Assembly (NCBI GenBank): GCA_964649145.1
Contig: CAZYOQ010000025.1
Span: 1-20,152, forward strand
Origin: MGBC163016 sp964649145
GTDB taxonomy: Bacteria; Actinomycetota; Coriobacteriia; Coriobacteriales; Eggerthellaceae
Direction: 5' to 3'
DNA length: 20,152 bases
How positions within the stretch are numbered: position 1 is the stretch's first letter; each line of letters opens with the position of its first letter. A model generated the notes under the pieces. The model made no database searches and had not been told where the DNA came from. It saw nothing but the letters and a program-made list of their open reading frames with translations. This document shows positions 15,340 to 20,152 of this stretch, in pieces. Position numbers and translations under genes: made by a program.

Positions 15340-16329
15340 ATGAAAAGAGAAACGTTAGAAGCGATAATCGAAGCACTTGAGAATGGTCAGGTACCACAGC
15401 TGCCAGTGGAGGAATTCACGTGCTTTTCTGAAGAAGCAACTGTTGGAAACCCACATATGCAGCCTCAAACGCTAGCAGATATCTCCGCTTCCTTAACTCA
15501 AGCAGACATCCCTACTTTCAAGCGTGCCATAAAAGCGATGGATGAAAACGACCTTGCTTGGATCGGATTTAAGGTTGTTTTTGATGAAGATGAGGCAGTA
15601 AAAAACGTCGACAATGAGGTTACTAAGAAATATGGGCAAGTAGGTTCTGCCGATGGTGAGTCGATGGTCTTCTTCTGCAATGACGCAAAAGAGATCGTAA
15701 GCTCCCGCGAACCTTCGCCTCGCGATATCTTCCAGATGAAAGATGTGACGCGAGGTCCTTCCATGCATAACGAGCAGTTCGACGGGCTCACATGGACAAG
15801 CGAACCGCTTTTCGACAAAGTACGCGTTTGGCTGCTTGGCGCAAGCGATGTTGCAGCAGAGGTATCCTCTCTTGCAAACCATGTAGGGTTCCATGTAGTT
15901 GCAGTTGACTACGACAGTGCCTATTTGAACGAGGATCGCTTCCCCGATGCTAAGCGTATCTTGCTTTCACAGGGCAATTTCGATGAACTATCCAATATGC
16001 AAGCAAGCCCGCAAGATTACATCTGCGTGCTTACACGCGGCCACATGTTCGACCCTCAGGGATGCACCTGGGCATTAAAAAACGATGCGCACTACATAGG
16101 TATGATGGGATGCGCAGGGAAGAATTCAACCGTGCATGACCTGGTTATTTCAGCTGGAGCCTCTGAGGCAGACTGGGAGCGCATCAAGCGTCCAATTGGC
16201 TTGAAATTCGGAGCAAAGACTCCTGCAGAACTTGCAATTGCAATTGTTGGCGAACTTGTGGATGTTCGCTACAAGCAGCGCTATAGCAAAGAAGCACAAG
16301 AACGCCATGAAAAGTCGCTTGGCAGGTAG
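15340..16329 (+). CDS. XdhC/CoxF-family protein with atypical N-terminus
   Basis: 329 residues. The C-terminal half (about 160-312) is a clear XdhC Rossmann domain: VWLLGASDVAAEV, then YICVLTRGHMFD, YIGMMGC and the hallmark PIGLKFGAKTPAELAIAIVGEL. XdhC proteins bind molybdenum cofactor and help sulfurate or insert it into xanthine dehydrogenase-type hydroxylases; some act in selenium-dependent hydroxylase maturation. Residues 1-155 do not show the usual XdhC_CoxI N-terminal motifs, so the role may differ. AAAGGA precedes the ATG. It lies between purN and purH in the same direction and is followed by a terminator, so it is the last gene of the first pur transcript. No xanthine dehydrogenase gene is in the window. 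A purine-linked molybdenum hydroxylase role is plausible but unproven. Confidence 0.85.
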   Translation: MKRETLEAIIEALENGQVPQLPVEEFTCFSEEATVGNPHMQPQTLADISASLTQADIPTFKRAIKAMDENDLAWIGFKVVFDEDEAVKNVDNEVTKKYGQVGSADGESMVFFCNDAKEIVSSREPSPRDIFQMKDVTRGPSMHNEQFDGLTWTSEPLFDKVRVWLLGASDVAAEVSSLANHVGFHVVAVDYDSAYLNEDRFPDAKRILLSQGNFDELSNMQASPQDYICVLTRGHMFDPQGCTWALKNDAHYIGMMGCAGKNSTVHDLVISAGASEADWERIKRPIGLKFGAKTPAELAIAIVGELVDVRYKQRYSKEAQERHEKSLGR

Positions 16330-16333
16330 CCTA

Positions 16334-16363
16334 CGGCTTAAGCATCTAAGTAAGTTTAAGCCG
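16334..16363 (+). promoter_or_regulatory. Alternative hairpin competing with the terminator before purH
   Basis: CGGCTTAA (16334-16341) can pair with TTAAGCCG (16356-16363). The right arm is also the start of the left arm of the terminator (16358-16367), so both hairpins cannot form together. This is the layout of an antiterminator-terminator switch, although chance complementarity is possible. Confidence 0.35.
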
Positions 16364-16386
16364 CAGTCCTTACTGCGGCTTTTCTT
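16358..16386 (+). terminator. Intrinsic terminator after the XdhC-like gene
   Basis: A perfect 10-bp GC-rich stem, AAGCCGCAGT (16358-16367) and ACTGCGGCTT (16372-16381), has a 4-base loop and is followed by a T-rich TTCTT. It separates the purF-to-XdhC transcript from purH, 115 nt before the purH start. Confidence 0.85.
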
Positions 16387-16500
16387 ATACCTTCACCGAA
16401 GGATGATTAAACCTTTTCCAGCTTGCGCGAAACTCTCTGATTAAATGATGCGTACATGTGCAACAATTGACTCAATAACCCAACTAGGAAGGCTGGCAAG

Positions 16501-18084
16501 ATGGCAGACCCAAAAATCAAGCGCGTACTCATGTCTGTGACAGACAAAACTGGAATTGCGGATTTCGCACGCACCTTATCTGAAAAATGGGGATGCGAAA
16601 TAATTTCCACAGGAGGAACCGCCAAGGTTATCGCAGACGCAGGTGTTGCTGTTACAGCAATTGACGAAGTCACACAGTTCCCTGAAATGATGGACGGACG
16701 GGTAAAAACCTTGCACCCACGCGTACATGGAGGTCTGCTTGCCAAGCGCGACAATGAATCGCATATGAAAGAAGCTGCCGACCATGGCATCGAAATGATA
16801 GACATGGTGGTTGTAAACCTTTACGCATTCGAGAAGACGGTGCAATCTGGAGCAGATTTTGGTACCTGTATCGAAAACATCGACATTGGAGGCCCTTCTA
16901 TGCTGCGCTCTGCAGCGAAGAACTTCGCCAGCGTAACCGTTGTAACCGACCCTTCCACTTATAACGACATCCTAAAAGAAATGGATGACAACCAAGGTTC
17001 CACAACGCTTGAAACCCGCCAGAAGCTAGCGCTTGATGTTTTCACAACAACTGCCAGCTACGACGGCGCGATATCATCATGGATGGCAACTCAAATCACC
17101 GACAAAGATACCCACGATGCTGCCGATTTTCCCGAGCAACAAGAAATTATCCTGACAAAGAAGCAGTCACTTCGCTATGGAGAAAACCCTCATCAAAGTG
17201 CAGCCTTCTACACACGTGACAAGTTTGAAGGTGCTAAATATTCGCTAGCGCATGCCAATCAACTTCAAGGAAAAGACCTCTCCTACAACAATTACCTTGA
17301 TCTGGATGCAGCTTGGTCGGCTGTTCGCGAATACAAAGACCCAGCTTGCGTGATAGTCAAGCACCTGACCCCATGCGGCGTTTGCGTGGATGAAAACATT
17401 ACCGCAGCATACAAGCGTGCTCATGAATGCGACCCGGTTTCTGCATATGGCGGGGTTATGGCATTTAACCGCGCTGTCACAGGCGAACTTGTGGCTGCAA
17501 TATTTGATAACAAGCAATTTGTAGAAGCTATCATCGCACCTGAGTTCTCGGGAGATGCATGCGATATGTATGCAAGCAAGCCGAATTGCCGCCTGCTTGC
17601 AACAGGAGGAATCAACCCAGCTGGACACGGCATCGAATACAGAAGTGTTGAAGGCGGGCTGCTTGCGCAAGAAACCGATTCAGTCGACGAGGATCTAACC
17701 GAATTCAGCGTAGCAGGAGATGTGAAGCCCACCGACGAACAGATGAAGCAGCTAGTATTTGCATGGAAAGCCGTGAAGTCTGTTAAAAGCAACGCGATTC
17801 TTATCGCTAAGGATTTCGCTAGCGTAGGTGCCGGCGGAGGACAGCCCAATCGCGTTAATTCCGCACGAATCGCTGTCGAGCAAGCAGGAGATAAAGCTGT
17901 TGGAGCCGTTGCTGCTTCAGATGCGTTCTTCCCATTCCGCGACGGCTTTGACGCCTTGGCGGATGCCGGTGTTACAGCCGTGATAGAGCCAGGCGGATCC
18001 ATTCGCGATGAAGAAGTGATAAAAGCCGCCAACGAAAAAGGTGTCGCTCTCATATTCACAGGGCATAGGCACTTCAGACACTAA
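16501..18084 (+). CDS. purH: Bifunctional AICAR formyltransferase / IMP cyclohydrolase
   Basis: Final two steps to IMP. The 527 residues are normal. The N-terminal IMP cyclohydrolase (about 1-200) has STGGTAK, KTLHPRVHGGLL (69-80) and NIDIGGPSMLRSAAKN (126-141). The C-terminal AICAR formyltransferase has RYGENPHQ (225-232), the catalytic K287-H288 in VKHLTPCGV, and SDAFFPFRDG near the end. The family often has KHxNPCG; here T replaces N. The ATG at 16501 has GGAAGG about 9 nt upstream. It has its own 171-nt leader after a strong terminator, so it may be transcribed separately or by regulated read-through. No ZTP or THF riboswitch consensus is evident in the leader. Confidence 0.98.
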   Translation: MADPKIKRVLMSVTDKTGIADFARTLSEKWGCEIISTGGTAKVIADAGVAVTAIDEVTQFPEMMDGRVKTLHPRVHGGLLAKRDNESHMKEAADHGIEMIDMVVVNLYAFEKTVQSGADFGTCIENIDIGGPSMLRSAAKNFASVTVVTDPSTYNDILKEMDDNQGSTTLETRQKLALDVFTTTASYDGAISSWMATQITDKDTHDAADFPEQQEIILTKKQSLRYGENPHQSAAFYTRDKFEGAKYSLAHANQLQGKDLSYNNYLDLDAAWSAVREYKDPACVIVKHLTPCGVCVDENITAAYKRAHECDPVSAYGGVMAFNRAVTGELVAAIFDNKQFVEAIIAPEFSGDACDMYASKPNCRLLATGGINPAGHGIEYRSVEGGLLAQETDSVDEDLTEFSVAGDVKPTDEQMKQLVFAWKAVKSVKSNAILIAKDFASVGAGGGQPNRVNSARIAVEQAGDKAVGAVAASDAFFPFRDGFDALADAGVTAVIEPGGSIRDEEVIKAANEKGVALIFTGHRHFRH

Positions 18085-18167
18085 AAACTTAAGTCAAACA
18101 CGAATCGTGACGATTTGAGCAATTAGAGTCGCGAAACTCGCAATTTACAAAAAAACTTTAAGACATC

Positions 18168-18201
18168 AGCTAGCCATCGGTAAAAACGATGGCTAGCTTT
18201 C
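18168..18201 (+). terminator. Terminator-like hairpin after purH
   Basis: AGCTAGCCATCG (18168-18179) and CGATGGCTAGCT (18187-18198) make a perfect 12-bp stem with a 7-base loop. The T-run after it is short (TTC then AT-rich), so termination may be partial. It lies 84 nt after the purH stop and 75 nt before metN. Confidence 0.65.
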
Positions 18202-18275
18202 AAATATATGTATTAATTCCTAGCTTGTATGTGCCCTAGAATTTTTTCTTGCATTTTATTAAGTGAGGAAAACAA

Positions 18276-19424
18276 TTGATTGAATTAGTAAATCTGAACA
18301 AGACGTTTAAAACGCCACAAGGCGATGTCCATGCGGTGCATGACGTCAATCTGAATATCGACGATGGAGACATCTTTGGAATCATAGGTTTTTCGGGCGC
18401 CGGCAAATCCACACTTGTCCGCTGCATAAATCTGCTTGAACGCCCCACCTCTGGAAAAGTAATCGTAAACGGCACAGACCTCACAACACTCTCGCGCAAG
18501 CAGCTTCGCGCAGCTCGAAAAAAAATCGGAATGATATTCCAGCAGTTCAATTTACTGGCACAACGCACCGTAGAATCCAACGTTAGGTATCCGCTAGATA
18601 TCGCAGGAGTTAAAAAAGCCGATGCTAACAAGCGAGTGAAAGAGCTGCTAGAGCTTGTAGATCTTTCCGATAAGGCTAAATCCTACCCATCCCAACTTTC
18701 TGGCGGCCAAAAACAGCGCGTCGCTATCGCGCGTGCGCTTGCATCAGACCCAGAGATCATCCTTTGTGACGAAGCGACAAGCGCACTTGACCCTATAACT
18801 ACGCGTTCTATTCTTGCTCTTCTGCAGAAACTCAACTCGCAACTTGGCGTGACTATTGTTGTAATCACCCATGAAATGCGTGTTGTAGAACAGATTTGCA
18901 ATAAGGTGGCCGTTATGAGCGAGGGCGAGATAAAAGAACAGGGAAATGTCCGAGACGTCTTCCTGAATCCAAAATCTGCAACTGCCAAACGCTTGATAGA
19001 CCCATCAGAGGAAGACGGAATTTCGCAAATAGCAGAAAACACAATTCGCATCGCTTTCACTGGCGAAGAATCGGGTGACCCTGTCATATCGGATATGACC
19101 ATGAAGTGCAAGACAATGGTAAATATTGTGTCTGCCAATACCGAAAATATTGGTGGCAAAGCATTTGGGCAAATGGTTCTAGAACTTCCCCAAAACGAAG
19201 ATGAACAAGCGCGTATCAAAGAATACCTTGATGGCAGAGGCATCCATTACGAGACTGCGATTGAATCAGGAGCGCAAAAAGTTTCCATAGAAGGCCCCTC
19301 TGATAACGCCAAAGGTGCAGATACGAGGCTCAAAGATACAAATACTGCACCCAAAGAAGCAGATGCTGCGCCCGAAGAAAACTCTAATGAATCAAGTGAT
19401 GCTTGCAAGCGAGGTGATCTGTAA
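18276..19424 (+). CDS. metN: Methionine ABC importer ATP-binding protein
   Basis: ATPase of the MetNIQ D/L-methionine importer, at the inner face of the membrane. 382 residues: Walker A GFSGAGKST (38-46), Q-loop FQQFNLL (88-94), signature LSGGQ (141-145), Walker B IILCDE (161-166) and H-loop H199. The C-terminal NIL domain (about 257-335) binds methionine for trans-inhibition in this family and separates MetN from other amino-acid importer ATPases. A polar tail of about 42 residues (after 340) extends beyond the usual 340-residue length. The TTG start has GAGGAA 6 nt upstream. metI starts on the last base of the stop codon. I see no SAM riboswitch in the leader. Confidence 0.95.
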   Translation: MIELVNLNKTFKTPQGDVHAVHDVNLNIDDGDIFGIIGFSGAGKSTLVRCINLLERPTSGKVIVNGTDLTTLSRKQLRAARKKIGMIFQQFNLLAQRTVESNVRYPLDIAGVKKADANKRVKELLELVDLSDKAKSYPSQLSGGQKQRVAIARALASDPEIILCDEATSALDPITTRSILALLQKLNSQLGVTIVVITHEMRVVEQICNKVAVMSEGEIKEQGNVRDVFLNPKSATAKRLIDPSEEDGISQIAENTIRIAFTGEESGDPVISDMTMKCKTMVNIVSANTENIGGKAFGQMVLELPQNEDEQARIKEYLDGRGIHYETAIESGAQKVSIEGPSDNAKGADTRLKDTNTAPKEADAAPEENSNESSDACKRGDL

Positions 19425-20083
19425 TGTCTCCTGAAGTCATAAACTTACTTGCTAGCGGAACATTAGAAACCCTGTACATGACCCTTGTGTCTACCGCAAT
19501 CTCATATATTTTAGGAATTCCCATAGGAGTCATCCTATACATAACCGCTGAAAACGGAATCAGACGAAACCGCGCGATCAACCTAGTTTTGGGAGTCATT
19601 GTAAACTTGCTGCGTTCGGTACCGTTTCTTATCTTACTTGTGGCCATCCTTCCGTTTACACGCGCAGTTGTGGGCACCACTATTGGCTCCACTGCAACGA
19701 TCGTTCCACTAGTAGTTGCGGCTGCACCATATGTCGGACGCATGGTGGAATCATCTCTCAAAGAGGTTGACGCTGGGGTAATCGAAGCATCACGCGCTAT
19801 GGGCTCATCGGCTTGGCAGATGATCTGGAAGGTTTTTCTACCTGAAGCCGGTCCTTCCCTTCTGGTTGGCGCAACTATCTCTCTTGCAACAATTCTTGGC
19901 TATTCTGCGATGGCAGGCTTCGTCGGAGGCGGCGGGCTTGGTGCAATAGCTATCAACTATGGCTATTACCGCTACCAAACAGACATCATGCTAATTACGG
20001 TCGCTCTGCTAGTTATAGTTGTCCAGATTTTCCAAGAAGGCGGACTAAAGATCGTCTCGAAGGTCGACAAAAGATTAAGGTAA
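19424..20083 (+). CDS. metI: Methionine ABC importer permease
   Basis: Membrane subunit of MetNIQ, 219 residues, close to the usual length. Five hydrophobic segments are visible (about 15-40, 52-78, 88-105, 145-170 and 190-207). The EAA coupling motif for MetN is at about 121-140 (EASRAMGSSAWQMIWKVFLP). GSTATIVPLVVAAAPYVGR and LGYSAMAGFVGGGGLG are characteristic of MetI. The ATG overlaps the metN TAA by one base and has GAGGTGA upstream. The substrate-binding lipoprotein metQ is expected downstream but does not start in the 69 remaining bases. Confidence 0.96.
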   Translation: MSPEVINLLASGTLETLYMTLVSTAISYILGIPIGVILYITAENGIRRNRAINLVLGVIVNLLRSVPFLILLVAILPFTRAVVGTTIGSTATIVPLVVAAAPYVGRMVESSLKEVDAGVIEASRAMGSSAWQMIWKVFLPEAGPSLLVGATISLATILGYSAMAGFVGGGGLGAIAINYGYYRYQTDIMLITVALLVIVVQIFQEGGLKIVSKVDKRLR

Positions 20084-20152
20084 ATGCCTCTGAAGCTCTT
20101 CGCTAGGTGCGCTTTATCGCATAATGTATGCACTGTGAGGCTCGACAATAGA

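Noticed and set aside
16382..16500. ZTP or THF riboswitch in the purH leader
   Set aside because: Neither conserved core consensus could be found by eye in the leader.
20085..20152. Open frame starting ATG directly after the metI stop, at the place expected for metQ
   Set aside because: The 23 visible residues (MPLKLFARCALSHN...) lack a lipoprotein signal pattern and there is no good Shine-Dalgarno; metQ more likely starts beyond the window.

Overview
The window looks like a chromosomal segment of a Coriobacteriia actinobacterium, most likely Eggerthellaceae. This is inferred from gene families, not from any search. The main clue is a 12-helix membrane protein fused to a LuxR-type HTH that is divergent from a molybdopterin oxidoreductase, an arrangement typical of that family. 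Base composition appears moderate for the family, and TTG/GTG starts with good Shine-Dalgarno sites are common. I see no tRNA, rRNA, CRISPR array, insertion sequence or prophage module.

Layout. (1) 1-475: the 5' end of a molybdopterin oxidoreductase gene (minus) and a 347-base control region with four dyads, a 10-bp direct repeat and a strong promoter. (2) 475-2355: the membrane LuxR regulator (plus), ended by a terminator that overlaps its stop codon. (3) 2379-8338: a minus-strand block. In transcription order it holds a SanA/DUF218 envelope protein, a Q/P/S-rich membrane protein, a soluble CorC-like CBS protein, two tandem TrkA K+-channel regulators and purB. The last four genes are tightly packed (ATGA overlap, 14-nt gap, 30-nt gap). 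(4) 8523-9050: a small XRE regulator whose Shine-Dalgarno site lies in a hairpin. (5) 9148-11790: polyphosphate kinase (ppk1) with an unusual Lys-rich insert and an acidic tail. (6) 11894-18084: a purine biosynthesis run in the order 39-aa membrane micropeptide, purF, purM, purN, XdhC-like protein, purH. A terminator with a competing hairpin lies before purH. (7) 18276-20083: metN and metI of a methionine ABC importer. The binding protein metQ is not seen in the 69 bases that remain.

How the genes work together. PurF, PurM, PurN, PurH and PurB supply steps 1, 3, 5, 8, 9 and 10 of IMP synthesis; purD, purL, purE/K and purC must lie elsewhere. Folate one-carbon use by PurN and PurH sits next to methionine uptake, which may be only positional. 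The TrkA pair and the CBS protein suggest K+ or ion homeostasis, but no channel subunit is in the window. The parts most worth a second look are the divergent molybdoenzyme/regulator pair with its operator cluster, the micropeptide heading the pur operon, the XdhC-like gene inside it, and the PPK extensions.
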